NCBI RefSeq assembly: GCF_001999725.1 | Contig: NZ_MDDP01000034.1 | Coordinates: 1 to 64,000, forward strand | Direction: 5' to 3' | Length of the DNA: 64,000 bases | Origin: Cellulophaga omnivescoria | GTDB taxonomy: Bacteria; Bacteroidota; Bacteroidia; Flavobacteriales; Flavobacteriaceae | Program-made: the position numbers and the translations under genes | The notes under the pieces: model-generated | Databases searched by the model: none | Seen by the model: the letters and a program-made list of their open reading frames with translations, nothing else | What the model was told of the DNA's origin: nothing | In this document: positions 47,892-56,302 of the stretch, piece by piece | Layout of the letters: every line of letters starts with the position of its first letter | Position numbering within the stretch: the stretch's first letter is position 1

Positions 47892-50624
47892 ATGCGATTG
47901 TTTGCCAATATTTTATCTTTATTATTTGCAGTAAATATAGTAGTTGCTCAAGGTAAATATACCATTAAAGCAACCGTAGAAGATCCACAAAAAAAATCAT
48001 TACAATTAGCTGGTACTGTAGATATACAAGAGACAAACTCTACCACAAGTATTATAAATAATGCTTTCAAAATATCTGTTAACAAAGGCAACTACATCAT
48101 AAAAATTACGGTTAAAGATTACAGCACAGTAAAGCTACCAATAACAATTACAAACCAAAATATAGATTTGGGTACTATTTATTTACAGAAAGATATTACC
48201 GTTGAGAAAGTAGATAACTTAATAACCTTAACAGATACAGCCCTATCTGAAGAAGAAACCAGTACAATTACTTCGGGCTTATTACAAGCAACCAGAGACG
48301 TGTTTTTATCAAGAGCAGCCTTTGATTTTGGACAGGCTTTTTTTAGAGTTAGAGGATACGATTCTAAATATAGCAAAGTATTAATAAATGGTATTGCTAT
48401 GAATAATATTAGTGATGGAAGACCTCAATGGAATAACTGGGGAGGATTAAATGATGTCACAAGAAACCAAGAATTTACTTATGGACTACAACCTGCCAAG
48501 TATAGTTTTGGTGGTATTTTAGGAACAACAAATATTAACACACAACCGTCTAAAATGAGACCTGGAACAAGAGTTTCATTTTCTGCAGCAAACAGAACTT
48601 ATACAGGACGCGCAATGACTACCCATACATCATCAACAAACAAAAAAGGGATAACCTACAGCATATCTGCCTCTAGAAGATGGGCAAAACAAGGATATTT
48701 AAATGGAACATTATATGATGCATATTCAGTATTTGGCGCCTTGGAATACAAGTTAAATTCAAAAAACACATTATTAGCAACAGCAATAGCTGCAACTAAC
48801 CGTAGAGGCAGGTCTTCTGCAGTAACAGAAGAAGTCTTTTTATTAAAAGGAAGAAAATATAATCCGTATTGGGGCCTACAAAACAAAAAAATTAGAAATT
48901 CTAGAGAACGTAAAATTACGCAACCGATTTTAATGTTTAATCATATTTATACAACTAAAAACGCAACTATAAATACAGGGGTTAGTTACAAATTTGGCCC
49001 ACATAAAAAAAGTAGGTTAGGCTACTACAATGCTCCAAACCCAGATGCTACATACTACCGTTATCTTCCTAGTTTTTATATAAATAGTCCAATTGGCGCT
49101 AATTTTGAAAGTGCAGAAACAGCAAGACAATCGTTTATTAAAAACTCTCAAATAAACTGGGGTAATATTTATAACGCAAATAACACTTATGAAGATGCTA
49201 AGGCATCTTATGTTTTATATAATGATGTTGTAGATGATAAAATTATAACTTTTAACTCTACGGCAAATATTACAATTAACAAACATTTCACTATAGATTC
49301 TGGTATATTATACAAAAACCTCAGCACTAAAAATTATGCTATTATTGATGATTTATTAGGAGCAGAATACCATTTGGATATTGACACATTCTCTAACACT
49401 AGCAATGATGTTAATGGAAATAACAACAAAACAAACAATCAAATTTTTAGCTATAACTACAACTTAACCGCAAATAATTTAAATGCATTTGCACAAATAA
49501 AAGCTACATATAAAAAGTGGTATGCATCTTTGGCTATAAACACAAATACAATTAGTTACCAAAGAAACGGTTTATTTAAAAATGAACGCTACCCAGAAAC
49601 ATCAATAGGACAAAGCAAAAAAGTAAATTTTAATGCACTAAATTTTAAAGGATCTTTTACCTATAAAATAAATGGGAGACATTGGGTTAATGGCAAATTT
49701 GCATTTATAAAAAAACCTCCAACAATACAAAATACCTTTATTAACCCAAGAGAAAACAATGCTGTTGTTAACAATATTAAAAACCAAACAATTAGAACAG
49801 GAGATGTAAATTACTTTATACGCTTGCCAAAACTTACTGGTCGTGTTTCTGCATTTTACTCTCTGTTTAATCACGAAACTGATGTTAATTTCTTTTTTGT
49901 AGAATCTGGAATTGGGTCTGACTTTGTACAGGAGGTAGTTACAGGAATAGACAAAAAACACAAGGGTATTGAAATTGGCTTGGAATATGAGTTATCTTCT
50001 TCCGTTAAAGTTACAGGAGTAGCAGCAATAGCAGACTACACCTACAATAACAACCCTAATGTTACTATAAATTTTGACACCACTAACAATGATGAAAATG
50101 CAATAAACTTAGAAGGATATAGCAACTTAGGAGAAAGCAACATTAAAAATTACAAGCTTGCTCAAGGACCACAAAAAGCAATTGCAATAGGCTTAGAGTA
50201 TAGAGATCCTAAATACTGGTGGATTAGTGGCTCTGCTAACTTTTTAGGTAATAACTACGCTAATATATCTACCATTACCAGAACCCGTAGTTTTTACTTA
50301 AACCCAGACACAAATGAACCCTTTACAGACGCTACCCCAGAGAACGTAAACAAATTACTTGCTCAAAATAAAATGAAAGATTTTTACTTACTAAACATTG
50401 TTGGCGGAAAATCTTGGATTATAAATGGCAAATATGTTAGTGTATTTGCTAGTGTTAATAATGTGTTTGATACCGTTTTTAAAACTGGTGGTTATGAACA
50501 GAGTAGAAACGGAAACTACGGACAAATGAAACAAGACAATTTAAGCACCACCCCATCATTTGGCACTAAATACTGGTATGGCTATGGGCGTACATTCTTT
50601 TTAAACTTAGCAATTAGTTTTTAA
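47892..50624 (+). CDS. TonB-dependent receptor of the nuclease locus
   Basis: A 910-aa receptor: signal peptide (1-19, ending VVAQ), a diverged carboxypeptidase-like domain (about 22-100), a plug with GQAFFRVRGYDSKYSKVLING and NNISDGRPQWNNWGGL, and a barrel ending in FLNLAISF with terminal Phe. It belongs to the same subgroup as the receptor at 40997 by the shared NG...N(D/N)..(N/D)G...W(S/N)NW(A/G)GL plug motif. The lipoprotein gene starts 1 bp after its stop, so the two form a unit. No SusD homologue is present. The ligand is inferred from the flanking nucleases. Confidence 0.92.
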   Translation: MRLFANILSLLFAVNIVVAQGKYTIKATVEDPQKKSLQLAGTVDIQETNSTTSIINNAFKISVNKGNYIIKITVKDYSTVKLPITITNQNIDLGTIYLQKDITVEKVDNLITLTDTALSEEETSTITSGLLQATRDVFLSRAAFDFGQAFFRVRGYDSKYSKVLINGIAMNNISDGRPQWNNWGGLNDVTRNQEFTYGLQPAKYSFGGILGTTNINTQPSKMRPGTRVSFSAANRTYTGRAMTTHTSSTNKKGITYSISASRRWAKQGYLNGTLYDAYSVFGALEYKLNSKNTLLATAIAATNRRGRSSAVTEEVFLLKGRKYNPYWGLQNKKIRNSRERKITQPILMFNHIYTTKNATINTGVSYKFGPHKKSRLGYYNAPNPDATYYRYLPSFYINSPIGANFESAETARQSFIKNSQINWGNIYNANNTYEDAKASYVLYNDVVDDKIITFNSTANITINKHFTIDSGILYKNLSTKNYAIIDDLLGAEYHLDIDTFSNTSNDVNGNNNKTNNQIFSYNYNLTANNLNAFAQIKATYKKWYASLAINTNTISYQRNGLFKNERYPETSIGQSKKVNFNALNFKGSFTYKINGRHWVNGKFAFIKKPPTIQNTFINPRENNAVVNNIKNQTIRTGDVNYFIRLPKLTGRVSAFYSLFNHETDVNFFFVESGIGSDFVQEVVTGIDKKHKGIEIGLEYELSSSVKVTGVAAIADYTYNNNPNVTINFDTTNNDENAINLEGYSNLGESNIKNYKLAQGPQKAIAIGLEYRDPKYWWISGSANFLGNNYANISTITRTRSFYLNPDTNEPFTDATPENVNKLLAQNKMKDFYLLNIVGGKSWIINGKYVSVFASVNNVFDTVFKTGGYEQSRNGNYGQMKQDNLSTTPSFGTKYWYGYGRTFFLNLAISF

Positions 50625-50625
50625 T

Positions 50626-51978
50626 ATGATTTTAAAAAAATACCTAACAATAAGTATCTCATTTTTTTTAATAATAAGCTGTGTTAAGGACAAGGATTTT
50701 AACATTCCAGAAACCAAATGTGCAGAACTGGCATACAACTTAAGCTTAATTAACTTAAACACTATTACTGAGGGTGGTATTACACAAGTGCAAGAAGACA
50801 TAATTATAGAAGGCTATATTGTATCATCAGATATTGAAAATAATTTTTTTGGAACAATACACATTCAAGACAAAGCTATAGACCCTACAACCGGCATTTC
50901 TTTCCTAGTAGATTTAAGAGATTATTATTTACAATACAAACTAGGACAAAAAGTAATTATAAAGTTAAAAGGACTCTACATTGCTAAAAAAAATAATACA
51001 TATGTAATTGGCGGTGTTTTTACATCCTTTGGAAACCAAACTGTTGGCAGATTACCTAGCTTACAAGTGCAAGAACACATGTATACAACCTGCAGCAACC
51101 CACCCACCCAAGCAACAGAAAGCACTATAGAAAATTTAACAGCAAGCAAAATTAATACACTTGTAGTTTTAAACAATGTAGAGTTTATTGAAGAAGAATT
51201 GAATAACACATTTGCAAATAAAAATGAAGAAACAGAACGCACTATTAAAGATTGCGTTGGAAACCAAATAAAGCTAGTTAACAGTGGTTATGCAGATTTT
51301 GCAACTAATATACTACCTAATAAAAGCGGAAATATTACAGCTGTTTTAATTGAAGATAAAAACGAATTAAAACTAAAAATTAGATCATTAACTGATATAG
51401 ATTTTACTCAAAACCGCTGTGCGCCTATTGTAACAGAATTTACCTCAACCTCTGTATTTTTCTCTGAACTAGCAGACCCTAACAATAATACCGGCGCAAG
51501 GTTTATAGAGCTATACAACTCTAGCAACGAAGCTTTAGACTTAAACAATTGGAAAATTAATAGGTACACCAACGCAAGTACAGATATTAGCTCTAGCTTA
51601 GACCTAACTGGCTATAGTATTAATGCAAAAAGTACGCTTGTAATTTCGCCAAATAAAGATGAGTTTGTTGCAACCTACGGTATTGAACCAGACATAAGCA
51701 TAGGTAAAAATAGCGTAGCAGATTCTAATGGCGATGATAATTTAGTGCTAATAGACCCATTTGGCACTACTATAGATGTTTTTGGTGTTATTGGCGAAGA
51801 TGGCACTAATACCAATCATGAGTTTGAAGACGGAAAAGCGCTAAGAAAAGAATCAATAAATACAGGCTCTAACAACTACCAATTTAACCAGTGGTTTATA
51901 TTTAACGACACAGGTAATAATAACACTACAAATTTACCACAAAATGCACCTGAAGACTTTACGCCTGGAGAACACTAA
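50626..51978 (+). CDS. DUF5689 and lamin-tail-domain lipoprotein
   Basis: A 450-aa lipoprotein: lipobox IISC (Cys19). The region about 35-265 fits DUF5689 (IIIEGYIVSSDIENNFFGTIHIQD, KLGQKVIIKLKGLYI), an OB-like domain in Bacteroidota surface proteins. Residues about 280-430 form a lamin-tail (LTD) domain: FSELADPNNNTGARFIELYN, NEALDLNNWKINRY. LTDs often accompany secreted nucleases and have been proposed to bind nucleic acid or anchor to the surface. It starts 1 bp after the receptor gene and overlaps the convergent response-regulator gene by 4 bp. Likely the surface-exposed partner of that receptor. Confidence 0.88.
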   Translation: MILKKYLTISISFFLIISCVKDKDFNIPETKCAELAYNLSLINLNTITEGGITQVQEDIIIEGYIVSSDIENNFFGTIHIQDKAIDPTTGISFLVDLRDYYLQYKLGQKVIIKLKGLYIAKKNNTYVIGGVFTSFGNQTVGRLPSLQVQEHMYTTCSNPPTQATESTIENLTASKINTLVVLNNVEFIEEELNNTFANKNEETERTIKDCVGNQIKLVNSGYADFATNILPNKSGNITAVLIEDKNELKLKIRSLTDIDFTQNRCAPIVTEFTSTSVFFSELADPNNNTGARFIELYNSSNEALDLNNWKINRYTNASTDISSSLDLTGYSINAKSTLVISPNKDEFVATYGIEPDISIGKNSVADSNGDDNLVLIDPFGTTIDVFGVIGEDGTNTNHEFEDGKALRKESINTGSNNYQFNQWFIFNDTGNNNTTNLPQNAPEDFTPGEH

Positions 51979-52379
51979 ACACTTAAGTCGTCTAGCATAT
52001 TTTTTAAATCTTTAGGAGTTACAGGTTTTAGAATATAATCTGTAACAATATCATAGGTCTTTACCCTTTCTATATCTCTAGGATCAATAGAAGAACTCAC
52101 AATATAAATTACAACATCTTTTCTAATATGCTCTGGTATTTTTATAAAATCGTCTAAAAACTCCCAACCATTCATAATTGGCATATTTAGATCCAGAAAA
52201 ATTAATCTTGGTAATTTTTTCTCAACTATAGATTTTTGCGTCAGTTCCTCTATGGCATCTAAACCATTTTCAAAAACTTCAATTTCTTCAGAAAAACCAA
52301 CTTCTTTCATTATACGCTTGGTACCATAAACAAAAATTGGATCGTCGTCTATTATACAAGCGCTAAAAACTTTATTCAT
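51975..52379 (-). CDS. CheY-like single-domain response regulator
   Basis: A 134-aa receiver domain and nothing else. The acidic pocket is CIIDDDPIFVYG, the phospho-acceptor Asp lies in IFLDLNMPIMNGWEFL, the switch Ser/Thr in IYIVSSSID, and the conserved Lys in YILKPVTP. With no output domain it would act by protein contact or in a phosphorelay. It follows the multi-PAS kinase gene by 5 bp on the same strand, so the kinase is its likely donor. Confidence 0.95.
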   Translation of the reverse strand: MNKVFSACIIDDDPIFVYGTKRIMKEVGFSEEIEVFENGLDAIEELTQKSIVEKKLPRLIFLDLNMPIMNGWEFLDDFIKIPEHIRKDVVIYIVSSSIDPRDIERVKTYDIVTDYILKPVTPKDLKNMLDDLSV

Positions 52380-52384
52380 ACAAA

Positions 52385-54583
52385 TTATTTAAAACAATTA
52401 AAATATAGTGTAAATGTTGTGCCAATGTCCACAGAACTTTCTACTTCAATTTTTCCGTTCATTGCTTCTATTTGACTTTTGGTTATAAAAAGACCAATAC
52501 CTTTAGAATTTTTATGCTTGTGAAATGTTTTATACATTCCAAAAATTTTATGCTTATGCCTTTTCATGTCAATGCCTAAACCATTATCTGAAAAAGTAAG
52601 TACAATTTTACCTCTTTCACGTCTTGTTTTCACATCTATAACCAATCTTCGTTTGGGGGAACTATACTTAATACTATTTGTAAGCAAATTTAACAAAATA
52701 CTTTCTAAATATGCAGGTACTGCACTAACCACAAACTCTTTAGGTATTTGTATATTTAAAATAACGTTATTTTCATTTAACAAAGCTATTATACTTTTTC
52801 TAACAGAATCAAAGGTTTCTAAAATTCTAACACCCTCTAACTTACCAAGTACATTTAACTTAACACTTACTACTTCATTTAAATGGGTAATAGTTTCGTC
52901 TAAACTATCTGAAGACTCATTTAACATATTAATTAGATTAGCCCTCTCTTCTGGGTCTGTCTCATTAATTAAAAAGCCCGTAAGCATAGATAGGTTTGTA
53001 GAATGCGATCTTAAGTTATGAGACACTATATGCGCAAAATTTGTTAAGCTTTCATTTTGGTCTGCAGTAATTTTTAATACCGCCTTAACTTTTTCTTCGG
53101 CCTCCTTACGAGATGTAATATCTACTACTTGAGAAATGAAATGAGATAAGGTACCGTCTATTTTTGTAACCTTAGTAACAGATAAAATTACGAAAACAGT
53201 GTGTCCTTTTTTGTGAAAATACCTTTTTTCTATTTGGTAATTATCAATTTTACCAGCTATTAACTCATCTAAAAAATTTAGATCTTTTAAATAGTCATCA
53301 GGGTGGGTTACATCTTGAAAAGTTAAACTCATTAACTCTTTTTTGGAATAACCTAAACTGTTACAAAGGCTTTTATTAATTTTTAACCATTTGCCATCTA
53401 AACCAATTAAAGCCATACCTACAGAAGAGTTGTTAAAAACCCCTGCAAATGATTCTTTTCTTTTATCTAACTTTAAAACAACTTGCTTATACTCTGTAAT
53501 ATCCCAGTTGGCACCTATCATTTTAACGGCTCCTGTGTTTTGGTCTTTGTGCAACTGTCCTATGGACTTTATATACTTAACCTTTCCGTTTTTTGTTCGG
53601 ATTCTAAACTCGGTGTTAAATTCATCATCATTTTGTATCGCAAAATGCATTTCATTTATTACCCTTTCCTTGTCTTCTTCTACTAAAATTTTTTTCCAGG
53701 CATCATACAAACTTTTGTGAGTAAACTTTTCCGCTCCATACAGTGCTAAAGTCTCATAATCACAATTAAGCTCTTGCCTTGCCAAATCATAATCCCAAAC
53801 CCCAATATTTGCTGTTTTAGTAGCAATATTTAGTCTTTTCTCAATTTCAGAACGCTCTAAATCAGCTCGCTTTTTTTCATCTATATCCTGAAACGTACCT
53901 GTTAACTTAACAGCTTTTCCATTAACATACTCTACTCTTCCAATAGCCCTAACCCACTTCTCTTCTCCAGTTACGGTAACAATAATTAACTCTTCATCCC
54001 ACGGCGTGCCATTACTAATAGCTTCGCTTATTAAAGAAACTATTTTTTCTCTGTGATAACCTTCTTTATAAAAATTAATTCCATTTTCTAGAGAAGGCAC
54101 ATATGTGTCATCTAAACCATGAATTTGTTTTGTGATATTGGTCCAATACACTTCATTACTAATTAGGTTTACTTCCCAGCCCCCAACGTTTGCAACCCTC
54201 TGTGCTTTTAAACGGTATTCTTCTTCGTTCCGTTTAAAGGAAATATCCTCCCTAACTATAATTAAGCCTCCAACTTTATCTTTTTCGTTTTTCCAAGAAT
54301 TAATTTTATAATTAAACCACTGTACTTTTCCGGCTTTATTTATAATTTTTTCCCCATCAAAACTAATATAACTGCCTAATAAGCAATACTCATGAATTTT
54401 TTTTACCTCATCTGTTGTATCAGGAAAAACATCATAATAAGATTTACCAATTATATCTTTTTCTGTTTTTCCTAATTTACTTAACCAAAGTTTGGAGCAT
54501 TTTACAAAATGCATATTAACATCTAAAACACCTATCTCTATAGGTGCATCATCAATAAAAATATTTGTATGTGTTTTCTGCAA
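52385..54583 (-). CDS. Soluble multi-PAS sensor histidine kinase
   Basis: A 732-aa kinase with no signal peptide or membrane helix, so cytoplasmic. Four PAS domains are discernible (about 10-115, 125-245, 245-365 and 375-495), the second and third with paired openings (VANVGGWEVN and TANIGVWDYD) and PAC motifs. The phospho-acceptor is His522 in HIVSHNLRSHSTNL, followed by the ATPase core with LLTNSIKYS (N box), FSDNGLGID (G1) and KGIGLFI (G2). The signal is unknown: redox, light or small ligands are all possible. The CheY-like gene follows 5 bp later. Confidence 0.95.
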   Translation of the reverse strand: MQKTHTNIFIDDAPIEIGVLDVNMHFVKCSKLWLSKLGKTEKDIIGKSYYDVFPDTTDEVKKIHEYCLLGSYISFDGEKIINKAGKVQWFNYKINSWKNEKDKVGGLIIVREDISFKRNEEEYRLKAQRVANVGGWEVNLISNEVYWTNITKQIHGLDDTYVPSLENGINFYKEGYHREKIVSLISEAISNGTPWDEELIIVTVTGEEKWVRAIGRVEYVNGKAVKLTGTFQDIDEKKRADLERSEIEKRLNIATKTANIGVWDYDLARQELNCDYETLALYGAEKFTHKSLYDAWKKILVEEDKERVINEMHFAIQNDDEFNTEFRIRTKNGKVKYIKSIGQLHKDQNTGAVKMIGANWDITEYKQVVLKLDKRKESFAGVFNNSSVGMALIGLDGKWLKINKSLCNSLGYSKKELMSLTFQDVTHPDDYLKDLNFLDELIAGKIDNYQIEKRYFHKKGHTVFVILSVTKVTKIDGTLSHFISQVVDITSRKEAEEKVKAVLKITADQNESLTNFAHIVSHNLRSHSTNLSMLTGFLINETDPEERANLINMLNESSDSLDETITHLNEVVSVKLNVLGKLEGVRILETFDSVRKSIIALLNENNVILNIQIPKEFVVSAVPAYLESILLNLLTNSIKYSSPKRRLVIDVKTRRERGKIVLTFSDNGLGIDMKRHKHKIFGMYKTFHKHKNSKGIGLFITKSQIEAMNGKIEVESSVDIGTTFTLYFNCFK

Positions 54584-54716
54584 AACTTAACCTCTCTTTA
54601 TTTTAAATATAGCACATTTCTAACCAAGTAAGAAATAACTTGCTTTAAAAACTATTTTTTAGTGCAAAAATGATAAAAAATATTGCAACTACAGTAAATA
54701 TCAATCAATTAAAAGA

Positions 54717-54755
54717 AAAATAGGCTGTGTTTTTACAAAAAACACAGCCTATTTT
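54717..54755 (-). terminator. Terminator of the secreted DinB-like gene
   Basis: An 18-bp stem (54717-54734 with 54738-54755) with a three-base loop. On the minus strand it is followed by a T-rich run. It is 22 nt past the stop of the DinB-like gene. Confidence 0.9.
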
Positions 54756-54777
54756 AATAGAAAGCCAAAACTTGTCA

Positions 54778-55383
54778 CTATTTTCTAGGGAAATTTTCAT
54801 TATTCATTATTTCCTCAATCTGTAATGTATGTCTTTCAGAATGAGCAGAAATAAAAACCATTAATTGTACGGCGTCTATGGTACCAAAACGCATTTCGCC
54901 ATAATGGTTTCTTAGGTTGTTCTCCGTTTTTTTTGCATATTTAATGTTTTGCTTTCTTTTAGCAACAAAAGCTTTTACGGTTTCTTTATGGCTTCCAAAT
55001 TTTCCACTTGGCTGAAAAGCAGATGGTGATTGAGACTTGTTTTTTCTATTCATCATTATAGCAATCACCTCATCATCAGAAACTTTAACTTTTTCTCTTT
55101 TAGCTGCATCAGCTGGTATTTTAACCGCTTGTTCTACCATACCAAAAATAGAACTCTCTGATATTGTTATATGCTCTACGCACTCTGCTACGGACCAAGA
55201 CTCTGGACTTACTTTAAAGTTTAACTGCTCATTACTTAACCCTTTTATAGTTTTTAACAACTTTTTGCTTGTCCTTGTCATTTCAGTAACAACTAACTCC
55301 TTATCTGCATTAGTTAAACCTTTTTTAGAGGGCATAAAACTACATAGTAGTATTGCCAACAATGCGTAAACTGCTTTCTTCAT
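54778..55383 (-). CDS. Exported DinB family protein
   Basis: A 201-aa protein with a signal peptide (MKKAVYALLAILLCSFMPS) and a DinB/YfiT four-helix domain. Metal-site histidines appear in SWSVAECVEHITISE and in the C-terminal SAHSERHTLQIEEI. Most DinB-like proteins are cytoplasmic, so an export signal is uncommon. The LCSFMPS stretch could be a lipobox-like Cys, but the context is not typical. Function is unknown. It has its own strong terminator. Confidence 0.85.
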   Translation of the reverse strand: MKKAVYALLAILLCSFMPSKKGLTNADKELVVTEMTRTSKKLLKTIKGLSNEQLNFKVSPESWSVAECVEHITISESSIFGMVEQAVKIPADAAKREKVKVSDDEVIAIMMNRKNKSQSPSAFQPSGKFGSHKETVKAFVAKRKQNIKYAKKTENNLRNHYGEMRFGTIDAVQLMVFISAHSERHTLQIEEIMNNENFPRK

Positions 55384-55473
55384 TTTTTTAATTATTTTGG
55401 TTGTATATCGTATGTCGTTTTTATCCTTATTTAATTACCCTATAGGCTAACAAGGAGCTACTTATTTTTATAT

Positions 55474-55490
55474 TAAAAGTAGTACTTTTA
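55474..55490. promoter_or_regulatory. 17-bp palindrome upstream of the nitrilase-family gene
   Basis: TAAAAGTA-G-TACTTTTA has 8-bp perfect arms around one base, 35 bp before the ATG, in the 142-bp divergent gap shared with the DinB-like gene. Operator-like. Confidence 0.35.
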
Positions 55491-55525
55491 TACTAGTACA
55501 CCATAAGTTTAAAATAGATATTACA

Positions 55526-56302
55526 ATGAGCTCCAGTAACACTTTGCACATTACATTAGTACAAACACCTATTATTTGGGAAAATCCTGTGGAAAATAGA
55601 AATGTTTTATCTACCAAAATAAAAGCAATAACAACCAAAACAGACTTAGTTGTTTTACCAGAAATGTTTACCACGGGTTTTACAATGACTCCAAACAATG
55701 TACCTATAGAAGAAGGCAAAAAAACATTAAAGTGGATGCAAGCAATTGCTAAGGATAAAAATTGTGCTATTACAGGAAGCATAGCTTATTCTGAAAATAA
55801 CATTTTATACAACCGTCTATTTTTTGTTTTTGAAGATGGAACCTACAATATCTACAATAAAAAACACACTTTTACTTTAGCTGGCGAAAACAAAGTATAC
55901 CAAGCTGGTAATAATAAACTAATTGTAACTTATAAAGGGTTTAAAATTTGCCCCTTAATTTGTTACGATTTAAGGTTTCCTGTATGGGCACGTAATACCG
56001 AAGACTACGACATATTACTTTATGTTGCAAATTGGCCAAAACAACGCATAACAGCCTGGGATACACTCCTAAAAGCAAGAGCCATAGAGAATATGAGTTA
56101 TTGCATTGGCGTTAACCGTGTTGGTAAAGATAATACTGATTATGAGTACACAGGACATTCTGCAATTTATGATACACTTGGTAACAAAATTTGTTTTTCT
56201 GTATCAGAAGAAATTTTACAAACTACCCTTAGCAAGCAGCATATTATTGATACTAGAAATAAATTAAAGTTTTTAGAAGACAGAGATACATTTACCTTGT
56301 AA
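55526..56302 (+). CDS. Nitrilase-superfamily amidase (YafV / omega-amidase type)
   Basis: A 258-aa cytoplasmic enzyme with the nitrilase Glu-Lys-Cys triad: Glu in VVLPEMFTTGF, Lys in NKKHTF, and Cys in PLICYDLRFPVWAR. The short length and these contexts match the YafV/Nit2 omega-amidase group, which hydrolyses 2-oxoglutaramate and 2-oxosuccinamate to repair or salvage transamination side products. That assignment is by family resemblance only. Its 3' end overlaps the convergent Ig-like lipoprotein gene by 11 bp. Confidence 0.92.
   Translation: MSSSNTLHITLVQTPIIWENPVENRNVLSTKIKAITTKTDLVVLPEMFTTGFTMTPNNVPIEEGKKTLKWMQAIAKDKNCAITGSIAYSENNILYNRLFFVFEDGTYNIYNKKHTFTLAGENKVYQAGNNKLIVTYKGFKICPLICYDLRFPVWARNTEDYDILLYVANWPKQRITAWDTLLKARAIENMSYCIGVNRVGKDNTDYEYTGHSAIYDTLGNKICFSVSEEILQTTLSKQHIIDTRNKLKFLEDRDTFTL

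Noticed and set aside
52566-53021. 151-codon open frame antisense to the kinase core
   Set aside because: Complement of the conserved ATPase region; its hydrophobic stretches are side products of the kinase codons.
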